Assembly: GCA_965230065.1 (NCBI GenBank)
Contig: OZ245942.1
Span: 4,588,001 to 4,652,000 of the forward strand
DNA length: 64,000 bases
Direction: 5' to 3'
Source of the DNA: G965230065 sp965230065
GTDB taxonomy: Bacteria > Bacteroidota > Bacteroidia > Cytophagales > Cyclobacteriaceae
In this document: in pieces, positions 17,195 to 25,964 of the stretch
How positions within the stretch are numbered: position 1 is the first letter of the stretch
How the letters are laid out: each line of letters begins with the position of its first letter
The notes under the pieces: model-generated
Seen by the model: only the letters and a program-made list of their open reading frames with translations
What the model was told of the DNA's origin: nothing
Database searches by the model: none
Program-made: the position numbers and the translations under genes

Positions 17195-20100
17195 ATGAAA
17201 AAAAACATTCATCCTATTGTACTATTTGGTTTGCTCATGTTAGGGGAGGTATCATGCCAATCAGATCACCCTCAAGTTTTTAAACAACTGGCCTCTGGCA
17301 AAACGGGTATCCATTTCAACAACAAAATCGAAGAAAACGAGCAGTACAATGTGGTTGATTTTGCCAATATTTATACCGGAGCCGGTGTAGCAGCCGGGGA
17401 TGTCAATAATGACGGGCTCACCGACCTGTATTTTAGCGGAAATATGGTTTCAGGCAGGCTTTACCTGAACAAAGGCGATCTTGCTTTTGAGGATATTACG
17501 GAGTCATCGGGCATTGAGAATGTCCGGTGGGGGACGGGTGTTACGATGGTGGATATCAACCAGGACGGATGGCTGGATATTTATGTGTGTGTTTCAGGCA
17601 TTGGCCCTTTGCCTGAGCGGGCTAATCTTTTATACATAAACAACGGAACGAATGCAGACGGAATTCCCACCTTCACCGAAAGTGCCGCTGATTATGGCAT
17701 TGCCGATACCCGCCAGGCCATGCACGCCGCATTTTTTGATTATGACAAAGACGATGACCTGGATTTGTTCCTCATCCTTAATACCGTTGATTACACATCA
17801 AGGGTCAACCAGGTGCGGCCTAAGCAGGTGAATGGGGAAGCCTCCAGTACCGATGTATTGTACCGGAATGATGCTCTCCCCCCCCTATCCCCCCCTGGGG
17901 GGGGACAAAGGGGAGGGAGGAGAAGGTTTACCGACGTATCCCGCGAAGCAGGCATCCTGATAGAAGGATACAGCTTGGGGCTTGGCATCAGCGATATCAA
18001 TGGCGACAACTGGCCTGATATCTACATTTCCAATGATTTTTTGACCAATGATGTGCTGTATGTCAACAACAAAGATGGCACCTTTGCCGACCAAGCATCC
18101 GAATATTTGAAACACACCAGTTTTGCCGGCATGGGCAACGATGTGGCCGATTTTAACAATGATGGTTTGGTAGACATCATGGTACTCGATATGCGCCCGG
18201 AAGACAATAAGCGGCAGAAACTCACCCTTTCATCGGCCAGCTACGATCATTTTCAACTCGCTCTTGACAAAGGGTATGATCCGCAATATGGGCGGAATAC
18301 ACTGCAACTGAACCGGGGAAACGGGGTTTTTAGTGAAATTGGCTTCTTATCCGGAGTGAGCAGTACCGATTGGAGCTGGGCCCCGCTGTTTGCCGACTAT
18401 GACAATGACGGGGACAAAGACCTGTTTGTAACCAATGGCTTCCTCAGGGATTTGGGCAACCTGGATTATATTACTTATCAAAATATCTACAACATACCCA
18501 TCGGTACCGATGCTGCTAAAAAAGTTGAAAAACTGGAAGCCATTAAATCCCTGGAAGATATTGAATACAGGGATTATGTATATGAAAATAATAGCGATCT
18601 CACCTTTACCAACCGCTCTTATGAATGGGGCATCCGTAACCCCGGCTATTCCAACGGTGCTGCTTATGTTGACCTGGACAATGACGGGGACCTGGAATTG
18701 GTAGTCAACAACATCAATGATGAGGCGCATATTTATGAAAACAGGGTCACTCAGCTTTTGCACCGGCATTATATCAAAATTAAACTCAATGGAACGGATG
18801 CAAACAGAGATGGAATTGGAGCTAAGATTTGGGTAAAATATAATGGGAAGATGCAATTCTATGAGCATTTTCCTTTCCGGGGGTATGAGTCAACCGTTGA
18901 CCCCCTGGCACATTTTGGACTGGATACGGCCGATACGGTAGATACCCTGGAGGTAGTTTGGCCCGATGGAAAATACCAGCAGATAACAGATGTTGCTGCC
19001 AACCAGGTAGTTGATTTGCATTATCAGGATGCTGAAACTTTGCCTGAAAAACAAAATGAGGAAAAGCCTCAGACTTTATTCCGGGAAGTGTCTGACAAGT
19101 ATAGCATCAACTATCAACATCAGGAAAATCAGCATGTGGATTTTAAAATACAGCCCCTTCTGCCCCACATGCACTCGAGAAACGGGCCGGGCATCGCTGT
19201 TGGGGATGTAAATAGGGATGGATTAGCGGATTTTTTTATTGGCGGTGCAGCCGGGTATCCCGGTCAGTTTTCCCTCCAACAGCCTGATGGTTCATTTGAA
19301 AGTGAGCGTTTCATACAAGACAGCCTTTCAGAAGACATGGGAGTTTTACTTTTTGATGCTGACAATGACGGAGACCTGGACTTGTACGTAGTGAGTGGGG
19401 GTAGTTCCTATCCTAAAAATTCACCCAAATATCAAGACAGGCTGTATTTGAACGATGGTATGGGAAAATTTACCAAGACTACGCATGTTTTACCTGAAAT
19501 AAAAGCCAGCGGCTCCAGTGTAACTGCTGCCGACTATGACCAGGATGGCGACTTGGATTTGTTTGTAGGTGGCCGGATTGTACCGGGGGAATATCCTTTG
19601 TCTGCCAAGAGCTATTTGTTGCGGAATGACACTCCCCCCCCCCGGGGGGGGAGAAGTGTGACCTTCACCGACGTTACCCAAGAAGTAGCCCCCGGGCTCT
19701 CAAATGCAGGCCTGGTAACAGCAGCCCTGTGGACCGACTATGATAATGACGGATGGGTAGATTTGCTGGTAGCAGGAGAGTTTATGTCATTACAATTTTA
19801 TCATAATGTACAGGGCCAATTGATAAATGTAACCGACAATACTGGCTTACAACATACCGGAGGTTGGTGGAACAGCCTCTCAGCCGGGGATTTTGATAAG
19901 GATGGGGACACCGATTACCTGGCCGGAAACCTGGGACTGAATTCCCGCTTCAGGGCTTCCCCCGAAGAGCCTTTGTGTGTATATGCCAGGGATTATGACA
20001 AAAATGGCAGTATAGACCCTGTGATGTGTTATTACATACAAGGAGAGAATTATATAGCACACCCGCGTAACAAGATGATTGCTCAGATCAATGCCATGCG

Positions 20101-20779
20101 TGCGCGTTTCAGAACGTACACTGAATATGCCGAAGCTACTTTTGAGGAATCTTTTCTTCCGGAAGAATTGTCCTCGGCCTATGTGGTACGCAGTGATCGT
20201 TTTGAAAGTAGTTATGTGGAAAACCTGGGCGGTGGTAAATTCCGGATGAAAGCCTTGCCTATAACAGCCCAGTTAGCCCCCGTATTTGGTATGCTCACCG
20301 GGGATTTTGATGAAGATGGTAATCTGGACGTACTGCTTGCAGGGAATTCTTATGCTACAGAGGTAGAAACCGGCCGCTACGATGCGCATGTGGGCTTGTA
20401 TTTACAGGGAGATGGAAAAGGAAATTTTACGCCCATTGATTCCAAAAAAAGTGGTTTTTGGGCAGGTGGGGATGCCAAAGGAATGGCAGGGATCGTTTTA
20501 GCTGATGGAAATCGATTGGTTTTGATAGCCAATAATAAGGAACAATTGCAAGCTTACGCCATAGGAGAGAAAGGAGCGGTATACCAGGCAAACCCAGAGG
20601 ATGCCTATGCACTCATCACAATGGAAAATGGTGCTACCTACAAACATGAGTTTTACTATGGCTCTACTTATCTTTCCCATTCATCGCGAACGATCAGGAT
20701 TACACCTGACATGAAGAAAATAGTAATTTTTGATGTTTATGGAGAAAGATTAGAAAAACCCCTTGTTGAAAATCTTTAG
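17195..20779 (+). CDS. FG-GAP/VCBS-repeat lipoprotein with ASPIC/UnbV domain (CRTAC1-like)
   Basis: The start is set at ATG 17195 (MKKNIHPIVLFGLLMLGEVSC), giving a lipoprotein signal peptide with Cys21; the longer frame only adds ten residues. The 1194-residue product has two sets of FG-GAP repeats with calcium-binding DxDxDG-type loops (VDINQDGWLDIY, DYDNDGDKDLF, DADNDGDLDLY, DYDQDGDLDLF). Between them at about 520-610 is an ASPIC/UnbV domain (GIGAKIWVKYNGK to VVWPDGKYQQI). It is predicted to be a surface-exposed, beta-propeller binding protein associated with the SusCD pair before it. Two proline/glycine-rich insertions at residues 228-244 and 813-822 are encoded by GC palindromes. Its stop overlaps the convergent kinase gene by a few bases. 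Confidence 0.9.
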   Translation: MKKNIHPIVLFGLLMLGEVSCQSDHPQVFKQLASGKTGIHFNNKIEENEQYNVVDFANIYTGAGVAAGDVNNDGLTDLYFSGNMVSGRLYLNKGDLAFEDITESSGIENVRWGTGVTMVDINQDGWLDIYVCVSGIGPLPERANLLYINNGTNADGIPTFTESAADYGIADTRQAMHAAFFDYDKDDDLDLFLILNTVDYTSRVNQVRPKQVNGEASSTDVLYRNDALPPLSPPGGGQRGGRRRFTDVSREAGILIEGYSLGLGISDINGDNWPDIYISNDFLTNDVLYVNNKDGTFADQASEYLKHTSFAGMGNDVADFNNDGLVDIMVLDMRPEDNKRQKLTLSSASYDHFQLALDKGYDPQYGRNTLQLNRGNGVFSEIGFLSGVSSTDWSWAPLFADYDNDGDKDLFVTNGFLRDLGNLDYITYQNIYNIPIGTDAAKKVEKLEAIKSLEDIEYRDYVYENNSDLTFTNRSYEWGIRNPGYSNGAAYVDLDNDGDLELVVNNINDEAHIYENRVTQLLHRHYIKIKLNGTDANRDGIGAKIWVKYNGKMQFYEHFPFRGYESTVDPLAHFGLDTADTVDTLEVVWPDGKYQQITDVAANQVVDLHYQDAETLPEKQNEEKPQTLFREVSDKYSINYQHQENQHVDFKIQPLLPHMHSRNGPGIAVGDVNRDGLADFFIGGAAGYPGQFSLQQPDGSFESERFIQDSLSEDMGVLLFDADNDGDLDLYVVSGGSSYPKNSPKYQDRLYLNDGMGKFTKTTHVLPEIKASGSSVTAADYDQDGDLDLFVGGRIVPGEYPLSAKSYLLRNDTPPPRGGRSVTFTDVTQEVAPGLSNAGLVTAALWTDYDNDGWVDLLVAGEFMSLQFYHNVQGQLINVTDNTGLQHTGGWWNSLSAGDFDKDGDTDYLAGNLGLNSRFRASPEEPLCVYARDYDKNGSIDPVMCYYIQGENYIAHPRNKMIAQINAMRARFRTYTEYAEATFEESFLPEELSSAYVVRSDRFESSYVENLGGGKFRMKALPITAQLAPVFGMLTGDFDEDGNLDVLLAGNSYATEVETGRYDAHVGLYLQGDGKGNFTPIDSKKSGFWAGGDAKGMAGIVLADGNRLVLIANNKEQLQAYAIGEKGAVYQANPEDAYALITMENGATYKHEFYYGSTYLSHSSRTIRITPDMKKIVIFDVYGERLEKPLVENL
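17876..17920. repeat. in-frame GC-rich palindromic element inside the FG-GAP gene, copy A
   Basis: The stretch holds a C8 run (17878-17885), TAT, then a hairpin of C7, T, G8 (17889-17904), and ACAAAGGGGAGGG. The outer CTCTCCCC can pair with GGGGAGGG. It codes for LPPLSPPGGGQRGGRRR between RNDA and FTDV. The GGGGGACAA motif after the stem also follows the hairpin of the intergenic element near 32541-32556 (read on the minus strand). Confidence 0.85.
19631..19660. repeat. in-frame GC-rich palindromic element inside the FG-GAP gene, copy B
   Basis: ACT, a C10 run, a G8 run, then AGAAGTGT: the arms form ACACTCCCCCCCC / GGGGGGGGAGAAGTGT with a two-base bulge. It codes for TPPPRGGRSV between RND and TFTDV, the same place in an FG-GAP unit as copy A. 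Confidence 0.85.
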
Positions 20780-21729
20780 AAAGTAAGGCCCACTATTTTC
20801 AATTTTTCTTTTGCTGTATTCATTAGGCCGTTGTAGTCTGTGAAAGCTGCCGTGCCCCCTGGGGCTGTTGTTGAAACCGCACCTGTAAGGTTGCCAAACT
20901 TCTGACACATTTCAATGGAAGCCTTTTGGATAAACTGATGTACGAAACCGGCATTGAAACTGTCACCGGCGCCTATGGCATCTACCACATTGTTGTTTAA
21001 GAAAGGTGCCTGATGCAATAACGCTCCTTTATGCCAGGCCACTGAGCCTTTGTTACCTCTTTTTACTACGATGGTATTACTAAAACCTTTGATGCTATCA
21101 ATCGCTTCTTCTAAAGTGTTCTTTCCGGTGAGCAGCAGCAGCTCTGTTTCATTGGGCAGGAAAACATCTACATATGGAAGGATACCTGGAAGATATGTTT
21201 CCCAACTTTCTTCCGGGTCCCACTGTGTGTCGAAGGAAGTAGTAAGCCCGGCCTTCTGGGCTTGTTGAAAAAGCCTGCCTACGTCAGGCCGAAGCCCGGG
21301 TTGCAGGAAGTAAGAGGCAAAATGTAAATGTTTTGCATTTTCAAACTGTTGTGTATCAATATCTTGCAAAGAATATGCTTCCATTGCACCGGGATAAGTT
21401 ACCATTGCCCTGTCTTCCATAAAATTCAAAACAATGGTAGCCCCCGTAGTAAGGGTTTCGCTTTGGATAATCAGGCTGGTGTCTACCTGCTTGTTCTGTA
21501 AGTTTTGTAAAACCACTTCCCCGAAATTGTCCTTGCCAATTTTGCCCAGAAAAGCTACTTTACTTCCCAGGCTGCTCAGGTTACTGGCAAAGATGGCGGA
21601 AGAGCTTCCCAGGGTTAGATTCATCTCTTCGGCAAGCACTTCTTTCCCAATTTCAGGAAAAGGTTGAATCTTGTTCAAAATCAGGTCTACATTCAATTCC
21701 CCCACCACCAGCACGTCAAATTTTTTCAT
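20776..21729 (-). CDS. PfkB-family carbohydrate kinase
   Basis: From ATG 21729 (MKKFDVLVVGELNVDLIL) the product has 317 residues, normal for ribokinase-type kinases; the longer frame adds 16 unlikely residues. Signatures are the N-terminal VVGELNVDLILNKIQ, GKEVLAEEMNLTLGSSSAIFASNL (given in part), and the C-terminal DAIGAGDSFNAGF, in which Asp of GAGDS is the catalytic base and the Gly residues form the anion hole. It phosphorylates a sugar or sugar acid in the cytoplasm using ATP; the exact sugar cannot be told. Its 3' end overlaps the FG-GAP gene stop. It may process monosaccharides from the neighbouring uptake module. Confidence 0.9.
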   Translation of the reverse strand: MKKFDVLVVGELNVDLILNKIQPFPEIGKEVLAEEMNLTLGSSSAIFASNLSSLGSKVAFLGKIGKDNFGEVVLQNLQNKQVDTSLIIQSETLTTGATIVLNFMEDRAMVTYPGAMEAYSLQDIDTQQFENAKHLHFASYFLQPGLRPDVGRLFQQAQKAGLTTSFDTQWDPEESWETYLPGILPYVDVFLPNETELLLLTGKNTLEEAIDSIKGFSNTIVVKRGNKGSVAWHKGALLHQAPFLNNNVVDAIGAGDSFNAGFVHQFIQKASIEMCQKFGNLTGAVSTTAPGGTAAFTDYNGLMNTAKEKLKIVGLTF

Positions 21730-21909
21730 TTCATTTTGTTTCAATTCAAATATAATGTTTTGATTTTTTCTTTTCAAAATCTTATATATCCTTTTGCATT
21801 GCTTTCAAATGGTGTAAGGCCTGCTTATTTAGGGTATAGGTAGAAAGTCTGAAATTGGACAAAACTTCTTATTTTTGGGTTGTTTAGATAAAAAGCTACA
21901 ACTGATAGG

Positions 21910-22968
21910 ATGAAAAACAACTTTATATACTTTCTTTTTCGTTTCCATTTTTTGCTGATGATTTTTTCTATTCTTTTCACTAAACACATAAAAGCCCAGG
22001 AAACAAACCTCGAGGTCAGAAAAATATGGGATGCCGCTCCCCATAATGCCTTTACTGACCTCATCCGGTTTAACGGTAAGTTTTACTGCACCTTTCGGGA
22101 AGGCACCGGCCATGTGCCCGGCGAAAATGGGGCAGATGGTAAAATCAGGATAATTGCCTCAGATGACGGAAAACAATGGGAGTCTGTGGCACTTTTGGAA
22201 AAAGAAAAATACGATTTGCGTGATGCCAAGCTGTCTGTTACACCCAAAGGCAAATTGATGGTACTGATGGGTGGTACCGATTATGATGGCACAAAAAGAA
22301 TGGGCATGCTCACCCACGTTTCTTTTTCAAAAGAAGGAGAAAAATTTTCTACTCCCAAACCCATAAAAATTGACAAAAAAGTGCGCTCCAATGCCGACTG
22401 GCTGTGGCGGGTCACCTGGCACGGAAAAACGGGGTATGGCGTGATGTACCAATCCTCTGTGGCAGGTGGGGAGTCTGAAGTTCATCTGTTAAAAACAAGA
22501 AATGGAAAGCGGTACAATTTGGTAGATAGCCTGAACCTAACGGGAAGGCCCAATGAGTCAACAGTAAGAATAAAACCGGATGGTGAAATGTTAATTATTG
22601 TTCGGCGAGAAAGTGAAGACCGACGCGGAATGTTGGGGACAAGCCAGACACCCTATGAAGAATGGAAGTGGCAGGATGTAGGCATGCGCCTGGGCGGCCC
22701 TGAATTTATCATTCTGCCCGATGATAAACTTCTGATGGGTAGCAGGTTATATGGGGAAAGTGGCCGAACTACCGCCTTATTTTTGGGAGACCTGGAAGGA
22801 AATATGCAAAAAGTGGCCGATTTCCCCAGCGGAGGGGACACTAGCTACCCGGGTATGGTTTTTATGGATGATGTTTTATACTTTTCGTATTACTCCAGCC
22901 ACGAAGGAAAAACCTCCATCTATTTTGCAGAAATACCGATGGATGAAATTATGCCAGCGGGTAAATAG
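21910..22968 (+). CDS. secreted sialidase-like (BNR/Asp-box) protein
   Basis: A 352-residue protein with an N-terminal signal peptide (to about residue 30, HIKAQ). The mature part resembles six-bladed propeller sialidase-superfamily proteins annotated as exo-alpha-sialidase in Bacteroidota: HNAFTDLIRFNGKFYCTFREG near the start, an Asp-box-like IIASDDGKQWES, and RPNESTVRIKPDGEMLIIVRRE in the middle. True sialidase activity is not shown; many relatives cleave or bind other glycans. TATTTTTG at 21870-21877 could be a -7 promoter element. The gene converges on nadE with an 8-base gap. Confidence 0.75.
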   Translation: MKNNFIYFLFRFHFLLMIFSILFTKHIKAQETNLEVRKIWDAAPHNAFTDLIRFNGKFYCTFREGTGHVPGENGADGKIRIIASDDGKQWESVALLEKEKYDLRDAKLSVTPKGKLMVLMGGTDYDGTKRMGMLTHVSFSKEGEKFSTPKPIKIDKKVRSNADWLWRVTWHGKTGYGVMYQSSVAGGESEVHLLKTRNGKRYNLVDSLNLTGRPNESTVRIKPDGEMLIIVRRESEDRRGMLGTSQTPYEEWKWQDVGMRLGGPEFIILPDDKLLMGSRLYGESGRTTALFLGDLEGNMQKVADFPSGGDTSYPGMVFMDDVLYFSYYSSHEGKTSIYFAEIPMDEIMPAGK

Positions 22969-22976
22969 AAATGTTT

Positions 22977-24854
22977 TTAAAGTTTTCCCATTTCTTCCAA
23001 CTCTGCCCCAAACCCACTGGAAAGAATGGGAAAACGGCACCAGGTGCGGGGATCTACGTTGAAATCGTCCAGGTGAAAAGCCGGAGCCGTACGTTCCCGC
23101 TTCCACTGATTGCGCGACCAAAGCTGAAAGAACTTTCTGATGTGTGATTTTAATAATTCATTGCTTTCCAAACCTTTTCCAGATAACTTTTTATAGACCT
23201 CAACCGGCGAGTAGCGGTCGCGGATGGCGAGCCTTTCAATGGCTACCAAAATATCGTAAGGCATGAGGTCGTCTTCATCAGTTTGGTGTTGCTCCTGTGG
23301 ACGAAGCTCGGCGGTAGGGTTCAGTTCATTCACGGGCTTTAACCCTTCGTAATGCAATTCCTTTTCAGCCCACCGAAGCCACTGACGAATGAAGTGTTTG
23401 TCAACGGCTGCGATGGGAGCGAGGCCACCGCTGGTATCCCCGTCCATGGTGGCATAGCCTACATCCCCTTCGCTCCGGTTGGAAGTGGTGAGCAACAACG
23501 CATTGTTGATATTCGCTACCATCCAGATGATGGGTGAGCGGGCCCGGGCCTGTATGTTTTGCAAAGTCACGTCATCCTGTTCCCATGTAAGCGGACGGCC
23601 AATGGCTTTTTCTATCTTTTGGGTGTAGCTGTTTACTTCTTCGTCGATATGCCAATTATAAAAAGTGGCCCCAATAGATTCGGCCAGTATTTTCGCGGCC
23701 TGAAACGTATCTTCTGATGAATTTTTGGTGGCCTGATATGCCGTGCTGAGGATTTTTTTTACAATAGTTTTCCGATTTTCAGTTTCTGGTTTGTCCGGGT
23801 CAATTTTCTCGATGAGTGAAGGAAACCCTAATTTTTGTAAGAAGTGTTCAAAGCCCAGTTCTTCTACACCTCGGCGTACCATTTCGGCCACCAGCACGGC
23901 ACAGGTAGAAGAATCAGCACCTCCACTGAGCGATAGTACAAATCCTTTTGAACGGCTTTTTCTCATATAATCGAACAACCCCAAACTGGCGGCTTTTGCA
24001 AATTCCACTTCTTTCTGATGGTTGTCGGTAACAGTTTGTTTTTCAGTGAGGCCAGGTTCAGAAAAATTGACAGCAGCGGTAAGCAAATTGATGTTGTGAA
24101 AAGACAAGCGCTCATTTTTGGCAATCAGCCTGCCCTGTTGGGCAATCAGGATTTCACCGTCAAAAATCATCCGGCCGGCTTCGTTGCCCAGCATGTTGGT
24201 AAAAATGTAGGCACAATTGAATTTTTCAGAAGGGGGCACGACCAACTCTTCCCGGAGCAAGGTTTTCCCAAAAGCAAAATGGCTGGCAGAAGGGTTCAGC
24301 ACCAGGTTTACTTCTTCCAGAACATGCCGGCAGGCCGGGCGGTTGTTCCCACTCCAGGCATCTTCACAAATTTCAAAGGCAAGTTTGATGTCGTGTACTT
24401 CATAAATAACATCACCGAAATCAACATCTTCGCCTTTAAAGTTGAAAATAGCGGTTTCTCCGGCAGGCCAGGGCGTAAACCAGCGGGGTTCGTAGTGTAC
24501 GCCGTCATTGGCTAAAAATTGCTTGGCTGTAATGCCCAATATTTCCTGATCCTTGATGAGGCAGGCAGCGCTGTAGTTTTTTCCGTTAAACCTGACAGGT
24601 ATTCCCAATCCAACGGTAATATTTTTACACATTGCCCGCACCTCATCCAGCAGATCCAGCACTTTTTCGTACAGCCACTCACTCAGGAAAACATCTTCGC
24701 ACCCATACCCGCTGATGCACATTTCGGGCAGGCAAAGAATATCTACATTTTGATGTTTGGCAAGCACAATGGCTTCCCGGATGTTGTGCATGTTATTTTC
24801 CCAACCGAGGGGAATTTGGTTCAAAGCGGCACCGCCAACGGTAAGTGTTTTCAT
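22977..24854 (-). CDS. nadE: glutamine-dependent NAD(+) synthetase
   Basis: A 625-residue two-domain enzyme of the glutamine-dependent class. The N-terminal nitrilase-like glutaminase domain has the triad Glu44 (CLPEMCISGYG), Lys111 (ITAKQFL) and Cys163 (FEICEDAW). The C-terminal synthetase has the P-loop SGGADSSTCAV (about 310-320), the YATMDGDTSGG region and ARIEKAIGRPL-like elements. It makes NAD from deamido-NAD, ATP and glutamine-derived ammonia in the cytoplasm. Start ATG 24854 (MKTLTVGGAALNQIPL) is the standard family start. A repeat-containing gap of 298 bases separates it from rnc. Confidence 0.96.
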   Translation of the reverse strand: MKTLTVGGAALNQIPLGWENNMHNIREAIVLAKHQNVDILCLPEMCISGYGCEDVFLSEWLYEKVLDLLDEVRAMCKNITVGLGIPVRFNGKNYSAACLIKDQEILGITAKQFLANDGVHYEPRWFTPWPAGETAIFNFKGEDVDFGDVIYEVHDIKLAFEICEDAWSGNNRPACRHVLEEVNLVLNPSASHFAFGKTLLREELVVPPSEKFNCAYIFTNMLGNEAGRMIFDGEILIAQQGRLIAKNERLSFHNINLLTAAVNFSEPGLTEKQTVTDNHQKEVEFAKAASLGLFDYMRKSRSKGFVLSLSGGADSSTCAVLVAEMVRRGVEELGFEHFLQKLGFPSLIEKIDPDKPETENRKTIVKKILSTAYQATKNSSEDTFQAAKILAESIGATFYNWHIDEEVNSYTQKIEKAIGRPLTWEQDDVTLQNIQARARSPIIWMVANINNALLLTTSNRSEGDVGYATMDGDTSGGLAPIAAVDKHFIRQWLRWAEKELHYEGLKPVNELNPTAELRPQEQHQTDEDDLMPYDILVAIERLAIRDRYSPVEVYKKLSGKGLESNELLKSHIRKFFQLWSRNQWKRERTAPAFHLDDFNVDPRTWCRFPILSSGFGAELEEMGKL

Positions 24855-24984
24855 GAATGGATTGGCTCAATTATAAACCTGCAATTTAAAGATTAAGTGT
24901 GATGAAACAAGAGGGAAGACTGAAGACAAGCTTTTTCCCGAGAGGCAAAAATTACAACATTGAATTGGCTTTGCTAAATAAGAA

Positions 24985-25073
24985 GCACTAAATCCCAAAC
25001 AATAGCTAATTTTCAATGCCCCAATGTATCAAACGTTTTTGCGGTCTGCCGTGCGGCCATTGAAAATTTGAGC
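24985..25073. repeat. imperfect palindrome (CTAAATCC family), copy 2
   Basis: AGCACTAAATCCCAAAC is followed by GCTAATTTTCAATG (25005-25018), which pairs with CATTGAAAATTTGAGC (25058-25073) with a two-base bulge. The loop contains AAACGTTTTTGCGG, close to AACGTTTTGCGG of the element at 32446. Nothing else is seen in the nadE-rnc gap (24855-25152). Confidence 0.55.
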
Positions 25074-25152
25074 TTAAAAAATTATAACCTTGTTATTTGT
25101 ATTTTATCTTAGAATTCAGGTGGCTTAGTACTGGATACTTCTGTCTTCCAAC

Positions 25153-25962
25153 TTATTTAACCTCACTCACCAAAAGTTCGCAGCTTTTTTCAGAGGCGTT
25201 TTGCTCGGCTTTCTTCTTACTGAATCCGCTGCCCTGGCACACCATTTCGTCATCAATAATTACCTGGGAAATGAATTCTTTGATTTGTGCGTTGTCGTCG
25301 GTGCAGGTGGTCTCGAAACGGATTTCTTTATTGTTTTTCTGCGCCCATTCAATGATCCTGCTTTTGTGGTTAGGATTGGATTTGACCACTTCGTCCAGGT
25401 CAAAATGAGGATGGATTAGCTTCTTAATGATGAACTTTCTGCAAGTACGAAACCCTTTATCCAGGTAAACGGCGCCAATCAGGGCTTCCAGGGTATCGCC
25501 ATTGATGGATTTGTGGGAAAACTTCCCGCCTTTGCCCGTTGACCTTCCATTCCTGTCATATTCAATGATATTGGAAACACCAATTTTTCGGGCCAGTTGG
25601 TTCAGTGATTCACGGCTCACAATGCGGGAACGGATATCAGTAAGAAACCCCTCGTCTTTGAAAGGATATTTTTTGAATAAATAGTCGGCTACCACACTCC
25701 CTAATATGGCATCACCCAGAAATTCAAGGCGTTCGTTGGATTCTTTGATGCCATTACCGGTTTGCTTGGCTACTGAGATATGCTGGGTAGCCAGCCGATA
25801 AACTTCCAGGTTAAAAGGCTTGCTGCCAACAATGTTTTTGACAGCAAGCATCAGCCTTTTATCCTTTTCATCGTAACGAATAAACAAAGAAAAAAGCCTG
25901 TTCACCAAAGAACGAAAAAATAAGGATAAATCGTAGATAAACAGCCTTTTAATGGATAACAC
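25153..25962 (-). CDS. rnc: ribonuclease III
   Basis: A 269-residue protein. The RNase III domain carries the signature ERLEFLGDAILGSVVADYL with the catalytic Glu and Asp, and later NGDTLEALIGAVYLDKGF. A double-stranded-RNA-binding domain follows (about 190-265: KSRIIEWAQKNN to GSGFSKKKAEQNASEKSCELL). It processes rRNA precursors and structured RNA. It lies 2 bases after fabF on the same strand, so it is in the acpP-fabF-rnc operon. The N-terminal 30 residues are longer than in enterobacterial enzymes, as is common in this phylum. Confidence 0.95.
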   Translation of the reverse strand: MLSIKRLFIYDLSLFFRSLVNRLFSLFIRYDEKDKRLMLAVKNIVGSKPFNLEVYRLATQHISVAKQTGNGIKESNERLEFLGDAILGSVVADYLFKKYPFKDEGFLTDIRSRIVSRESLNQLARKIGVSNIIEYDRNGRSTGKGGKFSHKSINGDTLEALIGAVYLDKGFRTCRKFIIKKLIHPHFDLDEVVKSNPNHKSRIIEWAQKNNKEIRFETTCTDDNAQIKEFISQVIIDDEMVCQGSGFSKKKAEQNASEKSCELLVSEVK

Positions 25963-25964
25963 TA

